The notes beneath the pieces are model-generated. The model saw only the letters and a program-made list of their open reading frames with translations. It was not told the origin of the DNA and made no database searches. Source: Prevotella sp. CAG:1092 (GTDB lineage Bacteria; Bacteroidota; Bacteroidia; Bacteroidales; Bacteroidaceae). Taken from it: a stretch of 6,392 bases of DNA. The position numbers were made by a program, and so were the translations under genes. The stretch is from the NCBI GenBank assembly GCA_000436915.1, contig HF993986.1, positions 1 through 6,392 on the forward strand. Reading direction: 5' to 3'. Positions 1 through 6,098 of the stretch are shown here, piece after piece. Within the stretch, counting starts at the first letter, position 1. Every line of letters starts with the position of its first letter.

Positions 1-66
1 CGTCGAACTCACGTTAAATATGGTTTTTGAACCATCTTATAAAAATTGGTGAATACGATTGCACAA

Positions 67-80
67 TGTTTGCGCAAACA
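67..80. promoter_or_regulatory. 14-bp perfect palindrome, possible operator
   Basis: TGTTTGCGCAAACA is its own reverse complement over all 14 bases. It lies about 40 bp upstream of the TTTG element of the promoter at 122-153. No T-run follows on either strand, so it does not look like a terminator. Perfect dyads of this length ahead of a promoter are often binding sites for dimeric regulators, but the regulator is unknown and a chance occurrence is possible. Confidence 0.35.
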
Positions 81-100
81 AGAAAAATATCATGATTATG

Positions 101-116
101 TGTGATTTTTCTCAAA
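101..116. promoter_or_regulatory. Possible CRP/FNR-family binding site
   Basis: TGTGA (101-105), six bases, then TCAAA (112-116) matches the CRP-type consensus TGTGA-N6-TCACA with one mismatch. It ends six bases before the TTTG promoter element at 122, about 50 bp upstream of the predicted transcription start, a position where activators commonly bind. CRP/FNR-family regulators occur in Bacteroidota, but their recognition sites there are less well defined than in enterobacteria, and AT-rich DNA yields such matches by chance. Confidence 0.2.
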
Positions 117-121
117 AAATA

Positions 122-153
122 TTTGGAGATATCAACTGAAAACTATACCTTTG
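122..153 (+). promoter_or_regulatory. Bacteroidota-type sigma promoter for the small RNA
   Basis: The -33 element TTTG (122-125) and the -7 element TACCTTTG (146-153) are separated by exactly 20 nt. This matches the Bacteroidota primary-sigma consensus TTTG, N19-21, TAnnTTTG at every defined position, and it is the best promoter match I found in the window. Transcription would start at roughly 157-160 and run rightward into the terminator at 210-247, with no open reading frame of useful length in between. Confidence 0.7.
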
Positions 154-157
154 CGAA

Positions 158-247
158 TGTTATCCTGAATACAATCTTTTACCTTAAAAAGACTAATACC
201 TATTGGTGAAGTGCCTCTCGCTGTGAAGTGGGGGGCATTCGTTTTTT
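158..247 (+). ncRNA. Putative small noncoding RNA of about 90 nt
   Basis: The unit is defined by a consensus promoter immediately to its left (122-153) and by an intrinsic terminator at its right end (210-247). The only ATG near the start (157-159) is followed by a stop after three codons, so a protein product is unlikely. The 5' half is A-rich and apparently unstructured; the 3' half is the terminator stem. This arrangement resembles short trans-acting RNAs in which the free 5' part pairs with target mRNAs, but no target can be inferred from the sequence alone. I considered the Bacteroidales-1/6S-type RNA, which also has this promoter class and a 3' terminator, but could not match its sequence from memory. 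The 5' end is estimated from the -7 element. Alternatives are a leader for a gene outside the window that is attenuated here, or the 3' UTR of an upstream gene. Confidence 0.5.
210..247 (+). terminator. Intrinsic terminator of the putative small RNA
   Basis: The arms 210-219 and 230-239 pair over 10 bp, with seven Watson-Crick pairs and three G-U wobbles, around a 10-nt loop. The 3' arm carries six consecutive G. Six T follow at 242-247. Because the wobbles would become A-C mismatches on the opposite strand, and the T-run lies only on the right, the terminator works for rightward transcripts only. Confidence 0.75.
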
Positions 248-324
248 ATATAGGTTTTATTTAGTATTCATCCATACTTCATTTGGCTTTGTCGATGACA
301 AAAAGACAAAATTCTTCAAAATTT

Positions 325-352
325 AATAATGCCGTAATGAAACGGAATTATT
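325..352. other. Imperfect hairpin in the intergenic region
   Basis: AATAAT-G-CCGT (325-335) pairs with ACGG-A-ATTATT (342-352) apart from one G-A mismatch, leaving a 6-nt loop. On the + strand TCTTTT follows at once. It could be a weak terminator or part of a longer RNA structure. Only four pairs are G-C or next to G-C pairs, so stability is modest. Confidence 0.3.
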
Positions 353-382
353 TCTTTTAAAGTAGTGATAAAATAAAATGGT

Positions 383-419
383 AAAGCCATAATAGCAAAC
401 TTTATGCTATTATGGCTTT
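383..419 (-). terminator. Long perfect hairpin, probable bidirectional terminator
   Basis: The arms 383-397 and 405-419 are exact reverse complements over 15 bp, with a 7-nt loop at 398-404. The hairpin begins 48 nt beyond the stop codon of the DUF5687-type gene, where a terminator for the leftward transcript is expected. On the minus strand the stem is followed by ACCATTTTATTTTATC, and on the + strand by CTTATTTCTTTC, so both sides are T-rich though interrupted. It may therefore also stop rightward readthrough from the small RNA locus. Confidence 0.7.
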
Positions 420-467
420 CTTATTTCTTTCATTATTAGTTTCTAACCCTCAGAATTCTCACTAATT

Positions 468-1982
468 CTACTTCCTGAATCCCTCCATATTCTCATAGCG
501 ACGCTTCATCATGCGGTTGTAGATGTTGCGAAGCCAAAGACGATGGGTGAGGAAGAATGCTGCGCCAACGGTTGCCATTACGATGTTTGAGGTTGTGGTG
601 GAGCAGAAGGCAGAGAGCAGAGAAACGAAAACCATAGGGACGATGAAAATTCCTAAGGTGGTCATTATCTGCACATAGTTGTTGCCCATGCCATTCTTGC
701 TCACAAACTTGGTGTTAAGAGGCAACGATGACTTGTTGTAGACTGCCATCTGCATGATGCAGAAATATTGGCAGCCGATGGTGAATAGCGCATACGAAAG
801 AATCATCCAAATAGACCATTTGCCGGTGAATACCGTTGGCAACAGTAGGAGAATAGGGATGATGGTCAAGGCGCTAAAGAAATAGTATTTGGCACGAAGC
901 AGAGAATAGATATTCTCCTTGTGAACCATTAGTGCATCGATATAGTTGCCCTCGTAGCTCATCACGTGGATAAGCATCGTTGCAGCATAGACCACAAGAT
1001 TATAAAAACACCAGAAGTCTGTCATTCCCATGTTGTCGTAGACATCGGAGAACGAGCAAATAAGGGTTATTACAACCACAGCCCATGTGGCGCTGATGAA
1101 GCTCTTGCGAGGATTCTTATTGCGCATCAGGCTCTTTATCTCGAGCTTCAAGTATTCGCCTATTTCCTTGTATCTATCGAGGAACTTGAATTCCGACACC
1201 TTCTTTATCTTCGTAGTCTTGCTGGTGCGACCAATCTCGCTCATCACGCTATCGTATTGCAACTTGCGATTTACTACCACCATAATAGCCAACAAGCCTA
1301 AGGCAATAACGAGTGGCAAGATGTTGCCCTTGTCGAGCCAAGTGCCGAGAGTGGCATAAAGATTGAAGAAAGCTTCAAACGATTTCTCGGTAGGCATTCC
1401 GCCTATGTATAATGGTAGGAATACCAAGGCGTAGACAGCTATTGGCAGCAGCCACCACAGCATGCTGCTGATCACGAGTGTGCGCACAATGGAATACCAT
1501 TGGCTATTGGCAAAAACAAAGATGGTGTAGGTGAGGAAAAGCAATAGGCAAGCGCCAATGCCGTGGGCGAAAACCACCGACATCAAGCAAAATGGGATGA
1601 GGATGGCGTACCATGTGATGTTGCCCCACGAGAAGATGGAGCGGAATAAGAAAGCATCGATACATACGTAGCGTGGCAATGGCAACAGCACGTATGGTTT
1701 GATGATTTGCGACGGTGTTTGCTGACCAATCCAACGGAAACCGAAGTCTATGCCAAGGATAATCGGCATTACGCCCATCATCAACTCCAGGGCTGTGAAG
1801 CCACGACTCTCGTTGGCTATTAGCGATAGCATCACGGCAATGAAAGCCAGATAAGCTATCACGAGCAACGAAACTACGCCAATAAAAAACTTTGCCGCCA
1901 TGGTCTGAGGATACAGCGGACTGCGTTTCTCAGCAAGGCGGCGATGTTGTTGTAGAGTTTTGAATATTTCGATTTTCTCCAT
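468..1982 (-). CDS. DUF5687-type polytopic membrane protein (ABC exporter permease-like)
   Basis: This 504-residue protein is highly hydrophobic, with about 12 likely membrane segments at roughly 31-55, 64-82, 121-140, 142-160, 168-196, 222-238, 297-311, 322-342, 364-386, 390-412, 436-460 and 464-480. A charged, lysine-rich cytoplasmic stretch (about 239-296) separates the two halves. The motif QTPSQIIKPYVLLPLPR (88-104) is what I recognise as typical of the Bacteroidota family DUF5687, whose members usually sit next to an ABC ATPase and are thought to be its permease. The C-terminal tail is basic (RRYENMEGFRK). I chose the ATG at 1982; a TTG four codons upstream (1994) would add MHLK but is a poorer start. 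No ATPase gene flanks it within the window: the LolA-like gene lies 75 nt upstream and a terminator lies downstream. Family assignment is from memory of the motif; transport function is inference. Confidence 0.72.
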   Translation of the reverse strand: MEKIEIFKTLQQHRRLAEKRSPLYPQTMAAKFFIGVVSLLVIAYLAFIAVMLSLIANESRGFTALELMMGVMPIILGIDFGFRWIGQQTPSQIIKPYVLLPLPRYVCIDAFLFRSIFSWGNITWYAILIPFCLMSVVFAHGIGACLLLFLTYTIFVFANSQWYSIVRTLVISSMLWWLLPIAVYALVFLPLYIGGMPTEKSFEAFFNLYATLGTWLDKGNILPLVIALGLLAIMVVVNRKLQYDSVMSEIGRTSKTTKIKKVSEFKFLDRYKEIGEYLKLEIKSLMRNKNPRKSFISATWAVVVITLICSFSDVYDNMGMTDFWCFYNLVVYAATMLIHVMSYEGNYIDALMVHKENIYSLLRAKYYFFSALTIIPILLLLPTVFTGKWSIWMILSYALFTIGCQYFCIMQMAVYNKSSLPLNTKFVSKNGMGNNYVQIMTTLGIFIVPMVFVSLLSAFCSTTTSNIVMATVGAAFFLTHRLWLRNIYNRMMKRRYENMEGFRK

Positions 1983-2002
1983 CTTGAGGTGCAATTAAAA
2001 TA

Positions 2003-2037
2003 CTTGAGCTATTTCAATTTAAAAGAATCCTTGAGCT
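2003..2037. repeat. Short direct repeat CTTGAGCT in the gap between two minus-strand genes
   Basis: CTTGAGCT occurs at 2003-2010 and 2030-2037, and CTTGAGGT at 1983-1990 overlaps the start of the DUF5687-type gene. Spacings are 20 and 27 bp, so there is no constant phase. No TAnnTTTG element is seen on the minus strand in this gap, in agreement with readthrough from the LolA-like gene. Confidence 0.3.
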
Positions 2038-2057
2038 CTACTATATATAATAAGGTG

Positions 2058-2669
2058 TTATCGCAAGTCAATAACCTCAGCTTTTGGAAAATCCTTAGCC
2101 TTGAAGGTGAACATGCTGTTTGCCAACTTCTTTGCTTTGAAGTTTTTGATGTTGATGGTCGACCATGTGTTGCCCTCAAGCATCTTTACCTGCACAGGAA
2201 TGTAGGTAGAGCTGTTCACGGTGATGTAGAGTTCCTTCACCGAGCGCTTTTTGTTTTGAGCTGTGAGGTGAACAACATAGTTTCTGCCCGAAGTCTTCAT
2301 CGACATGTTGTAGCCACTCTTATACATAGTGATAAAAGTATAAGGATTCATCTTCATGCGCTTAGCTTCGGTAGGAGTGGTGATGTTTACCTCGTTGGTC
2401 GATTTCATGTAGCTCCATTGAGTTTTGCCGTTGTACCAAACGATGGCACTTGGAATAGAGGCTTGAAACATGTGACCTTTGATGGCGATGGTGCCCGAAG
2501 TGGTTCCCATCTTTGGGTTCGACATAGTGAACGAAGCACTTGCGCCGCCCTTGTTGCCAACTACAGTTGCTGTTTTGTCCAGCACCTTGCGAGCCTGAGC
2601 TGCAGATTGTGCTGATGCTGTAAGGCTCAGCAGAGCCATAAGCATAGAAAAAATGATAATCTTTTTCAT
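2058..2669 (-). CDS. lolA: LolA-like periplasmic outer-membrane lipoprotein chaperone
   Basis: The 203-residue product starts with a Sec signal peptide (KK, a hydrophobic core, then ASA-Q with cleavage near residue 20-21), so the mature protein of about 183 residues is periplasmic. The body is rich in short beta strands. The segment VWYNGKTQWSYMKS (77-90), followed by the NITTP stretch (95-99), and the closing FTFKAKDFPKAEVIDLR (187-203) fit the LolA fold, an open beta-barrel that carries lipoproteins released by LolCDE across the periplasm. There is no lipobox cysteine, so it is a soluble carrier rather than a LolB-like lipoprotein. Bacteroidota generally lack a recognisable LolB, so how cargo is delivered to the outer membrane is unclear. 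It lies 148 nt downstream of ftsK on the same strand and was probably cotranscribed with it. Sequence similarity to enterobacterial LolA is low, so 'LolA-like' is the safer name. Confidence 0.8.
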   Translation of the reverse strand: MKKIIIFSMLMALLSLTASAQSAAQARKVLDKTATVVGNKGGASASFTMSNPKMGTTSGTIAIKGHMFQASIPSAIVWYNGKTQWSYMKSTNEVNITTPTEAKRMKMNPYTFITMYKSGYNMSMKTSGRNYVVHLTAQNKKRSVKELYITVNSSTYIPVQVKMLEGNTWSTINIKNFKAKKLANSMFTFKAKDFPKAEVIDLR

Positions 2670-2670
2670 A

Positions 2671-2815
2671 TCTTGTTTCTCCTTCTTTTTACCTTTTTTA
2701 CCCTTTTTCCCTTTTTGGAATAAGCGACGTAGCCGAGCTGCGACGAACGCAACCCCAAACCCACTTTTACCTTTTTACCTTTTTACTTTTTACTTTTTTC
2801 CCCTTTTACCTTTAA
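2671..2815. repeat. Low-complexity TTTTTACC tract with a GC-rich core
   Basis: Two pyrimidine-rich arms (about 2671-2716 and 2764-2815) are built from variants of CTTTTTACC, which read AAGGTAAAAAGG on the minus strand. They flank a GC-rich core (2717-2763) that is not low complexity and contains GCGACG twice (2724-2729 and 2740-2745) and a small stem CGTAGC-CGA-GCTGCG. The block fills the gap between ftsK and the LolA-like gene and would be transcribed as a purine-rich leader of the latter. The symmetric arms around an unlike core suggest a dispersed intergenic element or a replication-slippage product; it encodes no credible protein. Confidence 0.5.
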
Positions 2816-2817
2816 AA

Positions 2818-5310
2818 TTATCCTCTCAGTCTTGCCAAAAGCTCGTTGAGAGTATTCTCGTCGGCGATGAGCACCTCGCGAGGTTTAGAACCCTGCTGAG
2901 CACCTACGATGCCTGCTGACTCTAATTGATCCATTAGTCGTCCGGCACGATTGTAGCCGATAGAGAAACGACGCTGAATCATACTTGTAGAACCCTGCTG
3001 CGAGATTACGATGGCGTGGGCAGCCTCTTCGAAGAATGGGTCAAGACTCTTGAGGTCGGCAGAACCGTCGCCACCAAAGTCGCCGCTTCCACCTTCGTCG
3101 GCAGGTTCAGGGAGTTCCATAGGAGCCACAGGACCCGACTGACCAGAGATGTGGTCGTTGACATTCTCAATTTCAGGAGTATCGATGAATGCACATTGCA
3201 CACGAATAGGGTCGCCACCTGCAAGGAAGAGCATGTCGCCCTTACCCACCAACTGCTCTGCGCCCTTGCGGTCGAGGATGGTGCGAGAGTCGACAACCGA
3301 AGTCACACGGAAGGCAATACGTCCAGGGAAGTTGGCCTTGATATTACCGGTAATAATCTTGGTTGTTGGTCGCTGAGTTGCAATAACCATGTGGATACCC
3401 ACGGCACGTGCCAACTGTGCAATACGCGCAATTGGTAGCTCTATCTCCTTACCGGCAGTCATGATAAGGTCGCCAAACTCGTCGATGATAACCACAATGT
3501 AAGGCATGTATTCGTGACCCTTAGTCATGTCGAGCTTATGGTTAACGAATTTCTCGTTGTATTCCTCAATCTTCTTCACCTGTGCCATCTTCAGCATGTC
3601 GTAGCGATGGTCCATGAGCTTGCAGAGAGAGTTGAGTGTGCGCACCACCTTGTTTACGTCGGTGATGATAGGCTCGTCGTCGTTCTCAGGAAGTGCAGCC
3701 ATGAAGTGAGACGTAATCTGATTGTAGATTGAGAACTCCACCTTCTTAGGGTCTACGAGTACAAATTTAAGTTCGTTTGGATGCTTCTTGTAGAGTAGGG
3801 AAGTGATGATGGCGTTCAGACCTACAGACTTACCCTGACCAGTAGCACCAGCCACGAGAAGGTGAGGAAGCTTGTGGAGGTCAAACATAAATACGTCGTT
3901 AGAGATTGTCTTACCAATAGCCACAGGCAACTCCATCTTCGACTCCTTAAACTTCTTAGAGTTTAATACACTCTCCATCGAAACTATCTGTGGCTTCTTG
4001 TTAGGCACCTCAATACCGATTGTGCCACGGCCAGGGATAGGAGCGATGATACGAATGCCAAGAGCTGCAAGGTTCAAGGCAATATCGTCTTCCAAGTTTC
4101 TAATCTTGTTGATGCGCACACCCTCGGCAGGAGTAATCTCGTAGAGAGTGATGGTTGGACCCACGGTAGCGCTGATGCGGCTAATCTTCACGCCAAAGCT
4201 ATCGAGTACCTCAACGATGCGATTCTTGTTGGCAGTGATTTCCTCCATGTCAACCACAGGACGATTGTTTTCCTCGTATTTCTTCAGGAGTTCCAATCCT
4301 GGCTTCTTATATCTTGTGAAAGGCTCCAGCGGGTTGATAGGAGTCTTCAATATTTCCTCTATCGACAGTTCGTTGCCCTTGCCCTGTTCTACGGCTGGAG
4401 CAGCTTCTACAATAATGTCGGGCGAATTCTTCTTGTCTTCGCCATTTGTAACTGTAGGCTCTATGTCTACTGCGATGCTATTGTTCTCAGGCTCTTGACT
4501 GTCAACGGCTGGAGCTGCATTATTATCGTCGTTGTCGTTGCTTAGGTCAACAACCGTAGCTTCGTCATTCTCTTCTTCTGTTCCGCCGTAGAGGTTTTCT
4601 TCAGTATCAACAGAAGTGAGCGGATGATTATCGTCAGTATTATTGTCGCCCATGTTGGTGACATTGAATTTTATCTTCGATGTCAAGTAAGCCACAGGGT
4701 TTAAAGCCTTGCGAATCAATTCTATAGTCTCGCTTGTGAGATAAGTCAAGAAAGTTAGGGCTGTGAGCAGCAATATCGCAGTAAGTCCTGGAGGACCAAC
4801 GAGGTTCTCCAACTGTTCTACGATAAACACTCCGTGGTTGCCACCAGGGTTAAAAGTCATCGACCCCATGATTGGAGTGAGAAATTTGGCGAGTGTCACC
4901 GAAGTCCACACCATCACCACCATCATGCCGAAGAACCATTTCCAAAGGTTCACGTTGTAAGCATGCAGTAGTTTTAGTCCCACCATTATAATAAATACCG
5001 GAATGAGGAACGCAGGAATACCGAAGTTTACCGTCATAAGATAATATGACAGCAACGCTCCTATCGAACCACAATAGTTGGTGAATTGTTTGCCTGTGTT
5101 TAGCCATTCTCCCGGTCGAAGGTTCTCCAAGATGCTTTGGTCAGCAGCTCCTGTTGCGAAAAAAGACCCCATAGCAATTATCAGCACTATTGCTGATGCT
5201 ATGAGAAAAAGTCCAAAAAGGGCATCTGTTGTTTCGTTGGATAATATCTTGTTGAGCCCGAATACTTCGGTCAATGATTTGCTTTTGCGCTCTACTTTTT
5301 TCTTTGCCAT
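2818..5310 (-). CDS. ftsK: DNA translocase FtsK/SpoIIIE
   Basis: The 830-residue protein is a septal, ATP-driven double-stranded DNA pump that clears and aligns the chromosome termini for XerCD resolution at division. The N-terminal part has four to five membrane segments (about 29-51, 80-96, 97-115, 122-143, 173-193). A hydrophilic linker rich in Asp, Glu and Asn follows (about 216-310). The alpha domain spans roughly 315-450. The RecA-like motor has Walker A GATGQGKS at 488-495 and Walker B VVIIDE at 606-611, followed by the conserved ATQRP (644-648). A Gly/Asp-rich linker (739-750) leads to the C-terminal gamma winged-helix domain (about 763-830, with QRRFSIGYNRAGRLMDQLE), which reads polar DNA sequences and contacts XerD. 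The length is normal for Bacteroidota and much shorter than the 1329-residue E. coli protein, mainly because of the short linker. The ATG at 5310 gives the canonical basic N-terminus MAKKK. It is first in the minus-strand gene set and divergent from the exonuclease gene. Confidence 0.97.
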   Translation of the reverse strand: MAKKKVERKSKSLTEVFGLNKILSNETTDALFGLFLIASAIVLIIAMGSFFATGAADQSILENLRPGEWLNTGKQFTNYCGSIGALLSYYLMTVNFGIPAFLIPVFIIMVGLKLLHAYNVNLWKWFFGMMVVMVWTSVTLAKFLTPIMGSMTFNPGGNHGVFIVEQLENLVGPPGLTAILLLTALTFLTYLTSETIELIRKALNPVAYLTSKIKFNVTNMGDNNTDDNHPLTSVDTEENLYGGTEEENDEATVVDLSNDNDDNNAAPAVDSQEPENNSIAVDIEPTVTNGEDKKNSPDIIVEAAPAVEQGKGNELSIEEILKTPINPLEPFTRYKKPGLELLKKYEENNRPVVDMEEITANKNRIVEVLDSFGVKISRISATVGPTITLYEITPAEGVRINKIRNLEDDIALNLAALGIRIIAPIPGRGTIGIEVPNKKPQIVSMESVLNSKKFKESKMELPVAIGKTISNDVFMFDLHKLPHLLVAGATGQGKSVGLNAIITSLLYKKHPNELKFVLVDPKKVEFSIYNQITSHFMAALPENDDEPIITDVNKVVRTLNSLCKLMDHRYDMLKMAQVKKIEEYNEKFVNHKLDMTKGHEYMPYIVVIIDEFGDLIMTAGKEIELPIARIAQLARAVGIHMVIATQRPTTKIITGNIKANFPGRIAFRVTSVVDSRTILDRKGAEQLVGKGDMLFLAGGDPIRVQCAFIDTPEIENVNDHISGQSGPVAPMELPEPADEGGSGDFGGDGSADLKSLDPFFEEAAHAIVISQQGSTSMIQRRFSIGYNRAGRLMDQLESAGIVGAQQGSKPREVLIADENTLNELLARLRG

Positions 5311-5322
5311 GGTATGTATTTA

Positions 5323-5342
5323 CAAATTTAACTGCAAAAATA
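5323..5342 (-). promoter_or_regulatory. Candidate -7 elements for ftsK
   Basis: Read on the minus strand, TATTTTTG (5342-5335) and TAAATTTG (5330-5323) both match the Bacteroidota -7 consensus TAnnTTTG. The upstream one is the better candidate because its predicted start leaves a leader of about 18 nt before the ATG at 5310; the other would leave almost none. A clear -33 TTTG is lacking: the expected place (about 5363-5366) reads TGGC on the minus strand. Confidence 0.45.
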
Positions 5343-5385
5343 GCGTAAAAAACTTAGATTCTGCCATAATTTGATAACTTTTTTC

Positions 5386-5393
5386 TAATTTTG
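5386..5393 (+). promoter_or_regulatory. Candidate -7 element for the exonuclease gene
   Basis: TAATTTTG matches TAnnTTTG fully and lies 23 nt before the ATG at 5417, implying a leader of about 15-20 nt. The -33 region is weak; the nearest approach is TCTG at 5360-5363 with a 22-nt spacer. The element overlaps an inverted repeat AATTT-TGC-AAATT (5387-5399), which could be an operator but may just reflect AT richness. Confidence 0.45.
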
Positions 5394-5416
5394 CAAATTG
5401 TAACAAGAAATAGATA

Positions 5417-6058
5417 ATGAGAAAGACCATATACAACAAGTTTGATAAGCGTGCCATAACAGCCTTGCCTGTGCTAAAATTCCCTGGCCGCATCATCGTA
5501 ATTATGTCTGAAGGCGAAACAGAAAAGGCCGTAGACTATTTACTTTCGAGCGATATCTTAGGCGTAGATACCGAGACTCGACCATCTTTTCATCGTGGCG
5601 AGATGCACAAAGTGGCGTTGCTGCAAGTGTCTACTCGCGACACCTGTTTCTTGTTTCGTCTAAACCATACTGGCATTACTCCAGCCATTAAGCGACTCTT
5701 GGAAGACATTACAGTAAAGAAAATCGGACTCTCATGGCACGACGACATCCTTATGCTCAGAAAGCGTCAGGAGTTTACTCCAGGATTGTTCATCGACCTG
5801 CAAGACATCGTTGGCTCTATAGGCATCGAAGATCGCAGTTTGCAGAAACTCTATGCCAACGTGTTCGGACAGAAAATAAGCAAACGCCAGCGACTCACTA
5901 ACTGGGAAATCGATGTGCTCAACGATAAGCAAAAGCAGTATGCTGCCACAGATGCGTGGAGCTGCATCAACCTCTACGAAGAAATAGAGCGCCTAAGAAA
6001 AACTGGCGACTACAATCTCGTGGTAAGTGAAGAGGAAAGAGAAAAAAGTGAAGAGTGA
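5417..6058 (+). CDS. DEDDy-family 3'-5' exonuclease
   Basis: This 213-residue protein is essentially a single DnaQ-like (RNase D/WRN-type) exonuclease domain from about residue 23 to 193. Motif I is GVDTET (49-54) with metal-binding D51 and E53. Motif II is in GLSWHDDILML (104-114), with D109 or D110 as the catalytic acid. Motif III is YAATD (175-179), supplying Y175 and D179, which places it in the DEDDy rather than DEDDh class. Enzymes of this class remove nucleotides from 3' ends with two metal ions; DNA or RNA preference cannot be read from the sequence. There is no HRDC domain (present in RNase D) and no helicase domain. The last dozen residues (VVSEEEREKSEE) are acidic, lie outside the fold and are encoded by a purine-rich repeat. 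The start at 5417 fits the upstream -7 element; an internal ATG at codon 30 would remove the first beta strand. It lies 131 nt before the RlmI-type gene, on the same strand. Confidence 0.88.
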   Translation: MRKTIYNKFDKRAITALPVLKFPGRIIVIMSEGETEKAVDYLLSSDILGVDTETRPSFHRGEMHKVALLQVSTRDTCFLFRLNHTGITPAIKRLLEDITVKKIGLSWHDDILMLRKRQEFTPGLFIDLQDIVGSIGIEDRSLQKLYANVFGQKISKRQRLTNWEIDVLNDKQKQYAATDAWSCINLYEEIERLRKTGDYNLVVSEEEREKSEE

Positions 6059-6062
6059 AGAA
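6026..6062. repeat. AGTGAAGAG-type simple repeat spanning the exonuclease stop codon
   Basis: AGTGAAGA occurs at 6026-6033, 6047-6054 and 6054-6061 inside an almost pure purine run on the + strand (about 6025-6062). The third copy supplies the TGA stop of the exonuclease at 6056-6058. The repeat therefore determines both the acidic C-terminal tail and the place where translation ends, which suggests slippage-driven change at the gene end. Confidence 0.55.
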
Positions 6063-6098
6063 TCAAATGGAAGTGAGGGGTAGAGACTATTCTAAAAA

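Larger units (their letters stand above)
1..467. other. Left intergenic region with a putative small RNA gene and two terminator hairpins
   Basis: No convincing protein gene lies here. Two + strand frames run in from the left edge and stop at 28-30 and 50-52, so the first 30 to 50 bases may be the 3' end of an upstream + strand gene, but too few residues are visible to choose a frame or name a product. The rest is AT-rich. It holds a 14-bp palindrome (67-80), a promoter match (122-153), an intrinsic terminator (210-247), an imperfect hairpin (325-352) and a long perfect hairpin (383-419). The stretch 248-324 shows nothing I can interpret. Confidence 0.7.

Noticed and set aside
20..35. Hairpin ATGGTT-TTTG-AACCAT near the left edge
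   Set aside because: A 6-bp AT-rich stem without a following T-run is too weak to be called a terminator.
1..52. Possible 3' end of an upstream + strand gene
   Set aside because: Two frames are open to stops at 28-30 and 50-52, giving only 9 or 16 residues. Neither can be preferred or recognised, so it is not called as a gene.
1983..1994. TTG start giving four extra residues on the DUF5687-type protein
   Set aside because: The ATG at 1982 is a standard start, and the added residues MHLK carry no family feature. The longer form cannot be fully excluded.
1989..2615. 208-codon + strand open frame covering nearly the whole LolA-like gene
   Set aside because: It is antisense to a gene with a signal peptide and recognisable family motifs; the translation is rich in His, Ser, Arg and Cys with no domain, as expected of a shadow frame.
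2653..2919. 88-codon + strand frame rich in Phe, Pro and Leu
   Set aside because: It is the translation of the pyrimidine-rich low-complexity tract and runs antisense into the end of ftsK.
3016..3438. 140-codon + strand open frame within ftsK
   Set aside because: It lies opposite the conserved motor and gamma-linker regions of FtsK, with no promoter and no recognisable domain.
5387..5399. Inverted repeat AATTT-TGC-AAATT over the exonuclease -7 element
   Set aside because: The half-sites are pure A/T and short, so chance is likely in this AT-rich gap. It is noted only within the promoter entry.
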